A stretch of DNA of 43,559 nt from Chthoniobacterales bacterium (lineage in GTDB: Bacteria > Verrucomicrobiota > Verrucomicrobiia > Chthoniobacterales > UBA6821), in NCBI GenBank assembly GCA_019747895.1, contig JAIEQF010000017.1:1-43559 (forward strand), written 5' to 3'. A program made the position numbers and the translations under genes. A model generated the notes under the pieces. The model did no database searches. It was not told the origin of the DNA and saw nothing but the letters and a program-made list of their open reading frames with translations. Shown in pieces: positions 1 through 7,959 of the stretch (its first letter is position 1; the number at the start of each line of letters is the position of its first letter).

Positions 1-254
1 GGCAAGCCCTTAACAAACACCTTCACTTTTTCGCTCTTTCCTAAGAGCTACCGGTCACATGCCCTTATAGTAAATAAGACATAGGGGTCAGTCCTGCCTT
101 TTGTAACATTTACAACAATAAATTCCCAAATGTTACAAAAGGCAGGACTGACCCCTATGTCCCTATGTCCCTATGTCCCCAGGCGAACGTCTGAAAAAGA
201 AAGTAGCTTCTTCTGAATATATCGCTGCGTTTCTATCTTCTTTTTCTGAATGAA
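1..254. other. Non-coding left edge of the window
   Basis: I see no gene here. The stretch holds a perfect 34-bp hairpin (positions 78-161, listed separately), followed by a short tandem array in which the 8-mer CCCTATGT is repeated about three times between 153 and 178. The rest is AT-rich spacer. It lies downstream of the leftward HIT gene, so the hairpin could also act as a transcription barrier for that gene, but it has no following T-run. Confidence 0.6.
78..161. repeat. GGGGTCAG palindromic element, copy 1 (perfect 34-bp stem)
   Basis: Positions 78-111 and 128-161 are exact reverse complements (34 bp) around a 16-nt loop. Each arm carries ATAGGGGTCAG near its outer end. A second element at 30227-30320 has the same outer motif and the same arm length but a different inner arm, and a half copy lies at 43504-43533. 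Palindromes of this look are often non-autonomous elements moved in trans by a transposase such as a REP-associated tyrosine transposase. No such gene is in the window, so the mobilising enzyme is unknown. Confidence 0.85.
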
Positions 255-770
255 CTAATCTTTCTGCTCTTCCAATGTCTTTTGATAAGCAACCAACCGT
301 TCGTAGAGCGGGGTCAGACCTTCTGGAATGATGCGGGTTCCAGTCAAAAGCGGCATAAAATTTTGATCATCGTGCCATCTCGGGACGATATGGAGATGAA
401 GATGCTCGCTCACACCAGCTCCTGCAGCAGAGCCGAGGTTGAGGCCAACATTAAATCCTTGAGCGCGGACTACACCTCGCAGGAGCTCTTGAGCGTGCAA
501 GGTGATGTTCCAGAGATCGAGGACTTCCGCTTCCGAGAGCTCGCTCATATCAGCTCGTTTCTGATAAGGCACAGCCATGAGATGACCCACAGCATACGGA
601 TATTTGTTCATGATCAAGAAAGCATTTTTCCGCCGTGTTACTACCAAGTGAGCGGCATCATCGGAAGTCTGTGCTGCATCGAGCAGAAAATCTTTTGTAG
701 GCTGCTTTCCGTTTTCAAAATATTCAACACGCCATGGAGACCAGAGCGTTTCAAGATGGTTTGCAATCAT
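255..770 (-). CDS. HIT family nucleotide-binding hydrolase/transferase
   Basis: This is a 171-aa protein of the histidine-triad superfamily, whose members hydrolyse or transfer nucleotidyl groups (Ap4A phosphorylase/hydrolase-like). The triad HLHLH lies at residues 123-127, followed by IVPRW. The N-terminal LWSPWR at residues 9-14 resembles Ap4A-phosphorylase-like members. The CxxC zinc pair seen near the N terminus of some relatives is absent. The frame stays open upstream to 851, but I start at the ATG at 770 because the extra 27 residues are hydrophobic and are encoded partly by the repeat array in the lpxB spacer. It is the last gene of a leftward run leuS-lpxI-oxidoreductase-lpxB-HIT. 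The substrate cannot be read from the sequence. Confidence 0.85.
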   Translation of the reverse strand: MIANHLETLWSPWRVEYFENGKQPTKDFLLDAAQTSDDAAHLVVTRRKNAFLIMNKYPYAVGHLMAVPYQKRADMSELSEAEVLDLWNITLHAQELLRGVVRAQGFNVGLNLGSAAGAGVSEHLHLHIVPRWHDDQNFMPLLTGTRIIPEGLTPLYERLVAYQKTLEEQKD

Positions 771-834
771 AGGAAAAAAGCTAAAGGGAATTAACAGCAA
801 AGAACACAAAAACTGAAAGAAAAGAAGAAGAGAA

Positions 835-914
835 TTAACCACAAAGAACACAAAGAACGCAAAGAAAAAAATCCGACTCTTTCTTTGTGCTCTTTGCGTT
901 CTTTGCGGTTAAAT
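835..914. repeat. Mirrored period-9 array (CACAAAGAA family) between lpxB and the HIT gene
   Basis: The left block (835-871) is a run of CACAAAGAA-type 9-mers beginning TTAACCACAAAG. The right block (880-914) is its near reverse complement, ending TTTGCGGTTAA. The two blocks can fold into one hairpin with a loop of only a few bases. The right block overlaps the TAA stop codon of lpxB (909-911), so the repeat supplies the end of the gene. Sister copies are at 3164-3368, 7709-7920, 27075-27240 and 34395-34605. Confidence 0.85.
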
Positions 915-2159
915 GTTTTTCAATACTTCAGCGATTGTCGCCGCCGCCCTTTCGTAGGCTCCTTCCGAGCGCAGGGTTGCAGCAACAGCCATAACCTCTC
1001 TCGACAGTTGTAGTGCCGCATCCTGATGTTTTAAAAAATGAGATACCTCCTGAGCGAGGGCTTGAGGTGTGGCAGCTCCTTGAAGAAATTCTTTAACCAC
1101 GGGACGTCCTGCAAGAATGTTGACGATTCCGAGATAGGGGACTTTGATGAGCGCACGAGCAACGATGGCGGTGAGGGGTGTTGCTTTGTAAACGAGAGCA
1201 TATGGAAGGCCCAGTGCTGCTGCTTCAAGGGTGGCCGTTCCAGAGCAGACGAGTCCAAAAGTCGCCCGCTGCATGAGACAATGAGCCTGACCCATGGTGA
1301 TCGTGATTGGAACTCCAATCTTTGCTGCCATGGCCTTCATTTCCTGAGCATGTAGTGCTGTTGCTGCTGCTGCTTCACAACGGATGGCGGAGTTTTCTGC
1401 GATGACACGTTTCGCTGCTGCTGCCATCACCGGAAAAATGTGATGTACTTCACGTGAGCGACTGCCAGGAAAAAGACCAAGCAAGCGCTCTTCCCGTTCT
1501 AGTTTCGGTTGCAGCGCCATCAACTTTTCAACCAACGGATGTCCTAAAAAACTGGTTGCTAGACCAGAGGCCTCATAAACTTTTTCTTCAAAAGGAAAAA
1601 TGCAGATCATCAAATCCAGATTGCGAGCCATTTCGGGGATGCGACGTCGATTCCAAGCCCAGACTTGAGGGCTAATGTATTTAATAATTTTGATCGGCAG
1701 TTTGCGGCGTCGAATCGCTTTGGCTAAACGAAGATTGAATCCAGCATAATCAATGAGGATGATTGCTTCCGGTTTTTCGTGTTCCAGTTGCTTTAAGAGT
1801 GAAGAAAACTTTTTGCGAAAGTAGCCATATTTTTTGATGACATCCCAGAGGCCTAAGACAGCGGACTCATCAATCCAATTGTCCATGTTCATCGCTTTGC
1901 GATGAGAGTTTGTAGTTGGTAGTTCGTAGTTGTGATTGCTAGATAGTGATAATTTGTGATCGGAAATATTTTGTTGATTTTGAAATCCTTCAGCCTCCAG
2001 TCTCCAGCCTCCAGCCTGATGCTGCTGCGTAGCAGCAAGCATCTTGGGTCCACCTAGTCCTAAAAAAATGATATCAGAAATTTTTTTCTGCAGCTCCTGC
2101 ATGAGAGCTGCTCCATGCGTATCTCCGCTAGCTTCACCAGCAACAAGTGCTATTTTCAT
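909..2159 (-). CDS. lpxB: Lipid-A-disaccharide synthase LpxB
   Basis: LpxB is a GT-B glycosyltransferase that joins UDP-2,3-diacylglucosamine to lipid X, forming the lipid A disaccharide on the inner face of the inner membrane. Visible family signatures are the N-terminal AGEASGDTHG (residues 8-17), LGLGGPKM, IDYAGFN, ISPQVWAW, LGHPL, the nucleotide-binding LFPGSR, and CSGTATLE near residue 315. At 416 aa it is longer than the roughly 380-aa norm. The excess is a low-complexity stretch at residues 45-90 that no LpxB should need; it is encoded by interspersed repeats and sits between GGPKM and the DESAVLGLWDV helix. Reading frame and downstream motifs are intact, so the gene is probably functional. 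The upstream neighbours lpxI and a Gfo/Idh oxidoreductase point to a lipid A operon. Confidence 0.96.
   Translation of the reverse strand: MKIALVAGEASGDTHGAALMQELQKKISDIIFLGLGGPKMLAATQQHQAGGWRLEAEGFQNQQNISDHKLSLSSNHNYELPTTNSHRKAMNMDNWIDESAVLGLWDVIKKYGYFRKKFSSLLKQLEHEKPEAIILIDYAGFNLRLAKAIRRRKLPIKIIKYISPQVWAWNRRRIPEMARNLDLMICIFPFEEKVYEASGLATSFLGHPLVEKLMALQPKLEREERLLGLFPGSRSREVHHIFPVMAAAAKRVIAENSAIRCEAAAATALHAQEMKAMAAKIGVPITITMGQAHCLMQRATFGLVCSGTATLEAAALGLPYALVYKATPLTAIVARALIKVPYLGIVNILAGRPVVKEFLQGAATPQALAQEVSHFLKHQDAALQLSREVMAVAATLRSEGAYERAAATIAEVLKNI
1890..2027 (-). repeat. In-frame repeat insertion inside lpxB
   Basis: About 138 nt within lpxB (residues 45-90) consist of two repeat arrays of different families joined by AT-rich DNA. 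One is a period-7 CTCCAGC block at about 1986-2016. The other is a period-7 block of the CTACGAA type at about 1907-1938. The same CTACGAA family recurs at 2189-2212, just upstream of lpxB in the spacer to the oxidoreductase gene. The insertion keeps the frame and adds low-complexity residues (for example GGWRLEAEG and NYELPTTN). Confidence 0.8.
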
Positions 2160-2202
2160 AATTGAGAATAAATTTCCAATGCAATTTTCTACGAACTACC
2201 AA

Positions 2203-3144
2203 CTACGAACTGGGATGGTGGGCTTTATTATTCTCTTCAATTTTGCGAGTGATCTTTAAAGCGAGATCTAAAGCGGCAGCAGCCTCGTAGCCGTTGACAC
2301 GCGGCTGGCTTCCTAGGCGAGCACAGTCAACGAAGGCAGCTAGCTCGCGTTGGAGCGGTTCACCCTTGATCACATGGACACGATTTTTTTTGATCTCTTT
2401 TCCATTCAAGCGAAGCATGTAGCCATTCTGTTTTTGATAATTGAGGGAGAGGTAAGCATCTTCTTGAAAGATTCGAATCTTTCGGACTTTGTCGCGGCTA
2501 ATGCGACTGGCTGTTAAGTTAGCAACGCATCCATTTTCAAAATGAATTCGCACATTGGCAATGTCTTCTCCGCGGCTCAGGACAGCGATTCCAACAGGAT
2601 CAATGCTCTTGACAGGAGAGCGAACGAGGTGCAAGACGATTTCTAAATCGTGAATCATCAGATCGAGCACTACGCCAATATCGATGCTGCGATTCGGATA
2701 AGGTGAGAGCCGTGTCACTTCCAAGAAGCGAGGATTCTTGAGCTGTTTTTCCAATGCTTCCAGAGCAGGGTTGAAACGCTCGACATGGCCCACTTGAAGG
2801 ACGCAGTGATGCTTGTGAGCAAGCGCCGCCAATTGCTGGGCTCCTTCGGTTGTGTCGGCGAGTGGTTTTTCAATGAGAAGATGTTTTCCTTGTTGTAATA
2901 AAAAAGAACCGACCTCGAAATGAGATTCTGTCGGCGTCGCAACTGTGGCTGCATCGACGAGTTCAGAAAACTCTTCTAGAGAATGGCAAGCAACGCCGCC
3001 ATATTTTGCAGCGGCCTTCTGAGCAGCTTGTTTATTGGCATCAAGAATGGCAACGAGTTCGCAGTTCGGAAGCTCGGAGTAAATGCGGGCATGGTTGATG
3101 CCGATATGGCCTACGCCGATGACACCGGCTTTAATTAGTTTCAT
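2203..3144 (-). CDS. Gfo/Idh/MocA family oxidoreductase, lipid A cluster
   Basis: This 313-aa NAD(P)-dependent sugar dehydrogenase-like protein has the Rossmann motif GVGHIG at residues 10-15, the family EKP motif at 92-94 (IEKPLAD), and DLMIHD around 170, where the catalytic D/H region lies in this family. It sits between lpxI and lpxB. In organisms that make 2,3-diamino-glucose lipid A, a Gfo/Idh enzyme (GnnA) oxidises UDP-GlcNAc at C3 before transamination by GnnB. GnnA-like activity is therefore a reasonable guess, but no gnnB is in the window and the residues do not prove the substrate. The 3' end lies against the CTACGAA repeat block (2189-2212). Confidence 0.85.
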   Translation of the reverse strand: MKLIKAGVIGVGHIGINHARIYSELPNCELVAILDANKQAAQKAAAKYGGVACHSLEEFSELVDAATVATPTESHFEVGSFLLQQGKHLLIEKPLADTTEGAQQLAALAHKHHCVLQVGHVERFNPALEALEKQLKNPRFLEVTRLSPYPNRSIDIGVVLDLMIHDLEIVLHLVRSPVKSIDPVGIAVLSRGEDIANVRIHFENGCVANLTASRISRDKVRKIRIFQEDAYLSLNYQKQNGYMLRLNGKEIKKNRVHVIKGEPLQRELAAFVDCARLGSQPRVNGYEAAAALDLALKITRKIEENNKAHHPSS

Positions 3145-3163
3145 GGGCTAAGAATAAATAAAA

Positions 3164-3368
3164 TTAACCACAAAGAATATAAAAATAATTAACCGCAAGG
3201 AACGCAAGGAGCGCAAAGAAAAAACCTGACGGCGATTTGTTTTCTCAAATTTATAGACTGGAATGACTATCCCAATGAATACAAAGCATCAGGTAATGAA
3301 GTTTCTTCCTTCAATTTTTTTATTTCTTTTTTTGCGCTCCTTGCGTTCTTTGCGGTTAATTCTCTTCT
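3164..3368. repeat. Mirrored CACAAAGAA/CGCAAGGAA arrays between lpxI and the oxidoreductase gene
   Basis: The left block (about 3164-3222) contains two units, one starting TTAACCACAAAG and one starting TTAACCGCAAGG, with period-9 repeats. The right block (about 3322-3368) is the reverse complement of the second unit and ends GCGGTTAATTCTCTTC, about five bases before the lpxI stop codon. Roughly 100 nt of AT-rich DNA separates the arms. No gene is visible in the spacer. Confidence 0.8.
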
Positions 3369-3373
3369 TGGTT

Positions 3374-4228
3374 TTACCCAACTCCCCAAAGCGTGACGCC
3401 AAGCTGTTCGGCGAGCGCGAGTAGTTTTTCTTTTTCTAGCAGCAACGTGCAACCAGTCTCCAATGCGATGATGCTGATGCCGGCAGCTGCAGCTGTTTCA
3501 AGGGTCTTTGTTCCAATGACAGGAACATCAAATCGCATGTCTTGGTTGGGCTTGGAAACTTTCACCATGCAGGCATCGCAGCGACCGAGCATTCCTCCAC
3601 GCTTAATCGTCTCATCGGTTCCTTCAAACCCTTCGACGGCAAGCACCGTTCCGTTTTTAACAATAACGGTTTGACCGATATCGAGTCGGCTTACTTCTTT
3701 GGCAATGCGATGACCAAATTCAATATTTTCTAAAGCGCGTTTGCGCAGCTTGGGACCAGCGATCCAGCCTGAGGTCACGAGGCTCTCTTCCAAAAAAGTG
3801 GTGGCTGGTAACAGTGCGACGCCAGCTTTTTCAAGCTCGCAAGCCAGTGTTGAAAAAAGTGATTCCGCATTCCTCTCTTTGAGGGTAGCGAGAAGAACGA
3901 GTGCTTTGAGGTCAGGACGAAGATCAAAGAGATTTTTGGGAGCGATTTGTCCGGCCATAATGCCATGCGATGCTTCACTTTTGCGAGCAGCACTGAGTAG
4001 CTTTCCAACTTGCCCTACCCGCATCCAAATCATTTCATCTGCTTCGTCAGCGAGGAGAGGATCGGTCTCTCCTTCAAAAGCAGCCACAACAATTTTTTTG
4101 ACGCCAGCAGCTCGAGCGCCACGTGCAATCAGGAAAGGATAGGTGCCGTTGCCAGCGATGAGGAAAAGGCTGGAGGCTGAAGGCTGAAGGCTGGAGGCTG
4201 AAGGCTGAAGGCTGAAGGCTGATTTCAT
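3374..4228 (-). CDS. lpxI: UDP-2,3-diacylglucosamine pyrophosphatase LpxI
   Basis: LpxI (formerly DUF1009) splits UDP-2,3-diacylglucosamine into lipid X and UMP, the step before LpxB. It replaces the unrelated LpxH in many bacteria. Recognisable features are LFLIAGNGTYPFLIARGAR after residue 20 (the family's IAGxGxLP start), GKLLSAARKSEASHGIMAGQ, the LARLD-type region (SRLDIGQTVIVKNGTVLAVEG) and the end FDVPVIGTKTLETAAAAG followed by ALETG. The start chosen is the ATG at 4228, seven bases after the leuS stop; an upstream in-frame extension to 4303 would overlap leuS. Residues 4-20 read SLQPSAS twice, because a period-7 CTTCAGC array (4172-4222) lies between the start codon and the first strand. 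The total of 284 aa is close to normal. Confidence 0.93.
   Translation of the reverse strand: MKSAFSLQPSASSLQPSASSLFLIAGNGTYPFLIARGARAAGVKKIVVAAFEGETDPLLADEADEMIWMRVGQVGKLLSAARKSEASHGIMAGQIAPKNLFDLRPDLKALVLLATLKERNAESLFSTLACELEKAGVALLPATTFLEESLVTSGWIAGPKLRKRALENIEFGHRIAKEVSRLDIGQTVIVKNGTVLAVEGFEGTDETIKRGGMLGRCDACMVKVSKPNQDMRFDVPVIGTKTLETAAAAGISIIALETGCTLLLEKEKLLALAEQLGVTLWGVG
4172..4222 (-). repeat. Period-7 CTTCAGC array coding for the LpxI N terminus
   Basis: Seven consecutive 7-mers of the type GGCTGAA/GGCTGGA (plus strand) fall within the first 20 codons of lpxI and encode SLQPSAS repeats. The same heptamer family flanks the murF-mraY spacer (36011-36228) and the LysM-ftsW spacer (40028-40150). 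Confidence 0.85.
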
Positions 4229-4235
4229 TCGAGAA

Positions 4236-6740
4236 TTAGTTCGCAACAATGTTGACGAGCTTTTTAGGAACGACGATGATTTTTTGAATCTTCTTTCCCT
4301 CAAGATGAGGTTGGAGTGAAGGATCGTTCAGCGCTTCTTGTTCAACGGTTTCTTTTGTTGCCGTTGTTGACAGAGTAAGACGTCCGCGGACTTTTCCATT
4401 CACTTGAAGAACGTAGGTTGTCTCTTCGAGGAGTAAATATTCTTCGTTCCACTTAGGCCATGTTGCTTGAGAAGCTGAAATTCCTATTTTTTGAAGGGAA
4501 GGAAAATGATTGCTCAACTGCATCCACAATTCTTCCGCAAGGTGAGGCGCGAAGGGGCTCAGCAAGCGCAACACGATATGAAGAGCTTCTAGCGGGCATG
4601 GCTTCGCTGCGGTAAACTCATTGACAAAAACCATCATTTGAGCGATCGCTGTGTTGAACGAAAGTGCCTCGATGTCATGAGTCACTTTTTTAATCGTGGC
4701 ATGCACGACTTTTTGTTGAGCTGGGGTGAGTGGAATATCAGCGATGTTGCTAGAAACACTCCAATGATGTGTTGTTGCATCTTGTTGCATTCCTAAACGC
4801 CAGACGCGAGCAAGGAATCTATAAATCCCTTCAACACCGGTGGTGCTCCACGGTTTTCCATGTTCCAGAGGGCCCATGAACATTTCGTAGAGACGCAAGG
4901 CATCAGCGCCATACTGCGCAATCACTTCTCCTGGGCTGACAACATTGCCGCGGCTCTTGGACATTTTTTGTCCGTCGCTTCCTGCAATCATCCCTTGATT
5001 GACGAGGCGCTGAAAGGGTTCGCAGGTGGTGAGGTGTCCCAAATCAAAAAGGGCTTTGTGCCAGAAGCGAGCGTAGAGCAAGTGGAGGACCGCATGTTCG
5101 GTGCCGCCGACGTAGAGATCGACATTTTTCCAATAAGTCTCCGCATCTTTGCCAATAAAAGATTTTTTGTTATGAGGATCGCAGAACCGCAAATAGTACC
5201 AGCAGGAGCCAGCCCACTGCGGCATGGTGTTCAATTCACGAACTGCATTTTCCGAATAGCGGACCCACTCTTTGGCCTTGGCTAGTGGCGGTTCTGCGGT
5301 TCCTGTAGGACGGAAGTCTTCCATCTCCGGAGGCTCCACAGGAAGTTCGTGTTCGGAAAGGCCACGATGCTTTCCATTTTCCCAAACAATAGGAAACGGT
5401 TCCCCCCAATAGCGCTGGCGCGAAAAGAGCCAGTCACGAAGCTTGTATTGAATCTTACGACGGCCGCAGGAATGCTCCTCTAGCCAGTTGATGATTTTAT
5501 TTTTGCCTTCGGCTGCTGTTGCTCCATTGATGAGAGGAGAGTTAATGGCAACGTCGTTTTCGATAACAGTGCGTATTGGAAGATCAAACTGCTCCGCAAA
5601 TTCTTTGTCACGCTCATCGTGAGAAGGAACAGCCATGATGGCTCCGGTGCCATAGCTCATGAGGACATAGTCGGCGGCCCAGATAGGAAGGGCTTCGCCG
5701 TTGATCGGGTTGATGGCCTCAATGCCGAGGGGAATGCCTGTTTTTGTTTTGGCTAAATCGGTGCGCTCAAGATCGCTTTTTGCATTGCAGCTCTTGCGGT
5801 AGTCAGCAAGGGCTTCTGAGGCTATTCCGAGTTCATCAAGTAACGGGTGCTCTGGAGCTAAGACAACGTAGGTAGCTCCGTACAATGTGTCAGGGCGAGT
5901 TGTGAAAACCGTGATTGTTTTTTCTGACTGATCTTTAATTTTAAAAATGACCTCAGCTCCTTCGCTACGTCCAATCCAGTTGCGTTGGAGTTGCTTGATG
6001 GAATCAGGCCAATTGACTTTTTCCAGATCTTCGATCAAACGATCCGCAAGTGTTGTGATGCGAAACATCCATTGGCGCATAGGACGACGCTCGACAGGAA
6101 ATCCGCCAACTTCACTTTTTCCATCAACGACTTCTTCGTTAGCCAAGACAGTTCCTAGTTCCTGGCACCAATTGACGGGAATGTCAGCCACGTAGGCGAG
6201 TCTCACAGAATCAGGGTCCTGGCCTGTATACGTTGAGAGCGATTCTATTTTTTGTGTCGCTGGATTAAACCAAGCGCTATAGAGCTGTAAAAAAATCCAT
6301 TGCGTCCATTTGAAATATTCAGGATCAGTCGTGCTGACTTCACGAGACCAATCGTAGCTGAAGCCGAGCTGCTGTAGCTGAGCACGAAAATTGGCGACGT
6401 TTTTTTGCGTTGTGGCCCGAGGATGTTGTCCTGTTTTGATGGCGTACTGTTCTGCCGGAAGGCCAAAGGCGTCCCATCCCATTGGATGAAGAACGTTAGC
6501 GCCCTTTAAGCGATGGTAGCGCGAGAGAATATCGGTGGCCGTATATCCAACCAGGTGCCCGACGTGAAGACCTTCGCCGCTTGGGTAGGGGAACATGTCC
6601 AGGATGTACTGCTTTTTTTGAGCAGGATCAAAATCAGAATCGCCAGGATTTTTAGCGCGAAAGGCATTCGAGCTCAGCCAATGGTGTTGCCAGCGGGGTT
6701 CAAATTCGGGAAAGGGGTAGGAATGCTGAGTTGTGGACAT
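4236..6740 (-). CDS. leuS: Leucyl-tRNA synthetase
   Basis: This class I aminoacyl-tRNA synthetase charges tRNA-Leu in the cytoplasm. The 834-aa protein has the HIGH-type motif HVGH in PSGEGLHVGH near residue 57, an editing (CP1) domain containing TTRPDTLYGATYVVLAPEHP, the zinc/CP region with LRDWLFSRQRYWGEPFP, the KMSKS loop (GQKMSKSRGNVV), an anticodon-binding helical domain and a C-terminal LQVNGKVRG domain. I start at the ATG at 6740 (MSTTQHSYPF). The frame is open ten codons further up, but those codons are spacer repeat (period-7 ACTCGTTA family). The stop is seven bases before lpxI, so the two are likely cotranscribed. Confidence 0.97.
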   Translation of the reverse strand: MSTTQHSYPFPEFEPRWQHHWLSSNAFRAKNPGDSDFDPAQKKQYILDMFPYPSGEGLHVGHLVGYTATDILSRYHRLKGANVLHPMGWDAFGLPAEQYAIKTGQHPRATTQKNVANFRAQLQQLGFSYDWSREVSTTDPEYFKWTQWIFLQLYSAWFNPATQKIESLSTYTGQDPDSVRLAYVADIPVNWCQELGTVLANEEVVDGKSEVGGFPVERRPMRQWMFRITTLADRLIEDLEKVNWPDSIKQLQRNWIGRSEGAEVIFKIKDQSEKTITVFTTRPDTLYGATYVVLAPEHPLLDELGIASEALADYRKSCNAKSDLERTDLAKTKTGIPLGIEAINPINGEALPIWAADYVLMSYGTGAIMAVPSHDERDKEFAEQFDLPIRTVIENDVAINSPLINGATAAEGKNKIINWLEEHSCGRRKIQYKLRDWLFSRQRYWGEPFPIVWENGKHRGLSEHELPVEPPEMEDFRPTGTAEPPLAKAKEWVRYSENAVRELNTMPQWAGSCWYYLRFCDPHNKKSFIGKDAETYWKNVDLYVGGTEHAVLHLLYARFWHKALFDLGHLTTCEPFQRLVNQGMIAGSDGQKMSKSRGNVVSPGEVIAQYGADALRLYEMFMGPLEHGKPWSTTGVEGIYRFLARVWRLGMQQDATTHHWSVSSNIADIPLTPAQQKVVHATIKKVTHDIEALSFNTAIAQMMVFVNEFTAAKPCPLEALHIVLRLLSPFAPHLAEELWMQLSNHFPSLQKIGISASQATWPKWNEEYLLLEETTYVLQVNGKVRGRLTLSTTATKETVEQEALNDPSLQPHLEGKKIQKIIVVPKKLVNIVAN

Positions 6741-6819
6741 GGGGGAAGATTGTAACGAGTAAAGAGTCAAGGGTGAAGAGTATTTTCAAAACCTCAGTAA
6801 ATGAGAATTGTGAAATTAA

Positions 6820-7641
6820 TACTCAATTGCGGCTGGAATGTTGATTCTCATTCAAAGTTTTGAAACAACGATGCACTGTTGGATTGATACGACCTTTCAA
6901 GCTGATCTCTACATCAGCAATGCTGATTATCAAGGGACCTCTCTGGAGCATCAACTCTCTCCTCAAATCCGGCAGAAGATTGCTCATCATCCAGCTGTTG
7001 CGGATATTCAGGTGATTGCGTCACGTGCTATTACGTTACATGAGTTGCCTACGATGATTAGCGGCATTGATGTCGATTTTCTAAAACACCATCACAACAT
7101 TCTCTGGAAACAAAAACCCCTTAACGATGATTTTTTTGATCAGGAAAAAAATAGCCACCTTGTTCTCGCAAGTGAAAGTTTTTTAGAGCGCTTTCAACGA
7201 CATCGTGGAGATCATGTGATCATCCCAATTCCATCTGGAAATCAAGAGATGATGATTGCTGGAGTCTTTTCTGAATATGGTAATGAACGAGGATCGCTTT
7301 TTTTAGATCGACATTATTTTACCAACTATTTTCAGGATAATGTAGCAACAGTTTTAATTGTTCTCCTGAAACCTGGTGTTGATGCCGAAAACTTAAAGCT
7401 GGAGCTTTCCTCTCGATTCCCCGGCCTCACCATTTTGACCAATAAAAATCTACGTGAAGAAATCCTCCGTGTTTTTCATCAGACTTTTTCCATCACCCAT
7501 GCTTTAGAACTGATTGGAAATAAAGGCCTGAGCTATTGGGAAGGCGCTTGTCGAGTTCTTGATTGTAACAATCACGAAGTTGGCTCTGCTTTCCTAGAGT
7601 TAACTGGCTATGATGCTGGTTTTCGGAAAAATTTTTGTTAG
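6820..7641 (+). pseudogene. Deletion-fused remnant: FtsX-type ABC permease joined to an AttH/CrtC-like lipocalin end
   Basis: The frame opens after a stop at 6817 and has an ATG at 6838. Residues 1-226 from that ATG look like the extracytoplasmic (MacB-like) part of an FtsX-family ABC permease: a transmembrane end, then FQADLYIS, a long soluble domain and FHQTFSITHALELI, which normally leads into the next transmembrane helix. After about 7515 the sequence jumps to YWEGACRVLDC...AFLELTGYD, which resembles the C terminus of AttH/CrtC lipocalin-like proteins. In several bacteria a permease gene is followed directly by an attH-type gene, so one internal deletion could have joined them. Both the permease N terminus and its later helices are missing. 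It is the only rightward reading frame in this part of the window and lies among repeats. Confidence 0.7.
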
Positions 7642-7708
7642 TAAAAAATGCTCTAGTAGCAGTGTTAATGAGCATTTTCACTAAAGTTGTAGCCATTTTT
7701 AGATAAGA

Positions 7709-7920
7709 GAAGAAAAAGAAATTAGCCACCAAGAACACAAAGAAATCAAAGAAAAACAAGTAGATGATATTTTTTTGAAAAAGAAGCTGCTGCTTTATTT
7801 GACTGCACTTTTTGCTGATGCTTATAAGCATCAGGAGGGAAAAGATATTCAAAAGAAAAATAAATTTCCCTTCATTCCCTCTTTGATTTCTTTGTGTCCT
7901 TTGTGGCCATTCTCTTCTTT
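7709..7920. repeat. Mirrored CACAAAGAA array in the 318-bp spacer after the pseudogene
   Basis: This accounts for most of the gene-free stretch 7642-7959. The left arm (7709-7752) and right arm (about 7880-7920) are near-perfect reverse complements about 40 bp long with few mismatches, starting AGAAGAAAAAG and ending CATTCTCTTCT. The loop of about 125 nt contains no convincing gene. Confidence 0.85.
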
Positions 7921-7959
7921 GGCTTATGCTCTTGCGGCTATAACTTTATTTAACATTCT

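Noticed and set aside
1038-1355. A 105-codon plus-strand reading frame inside lpxB
   Set aside because: It runs antisense to a well-supported LpxB and its translation has no domain features; a shadow of the real gene.
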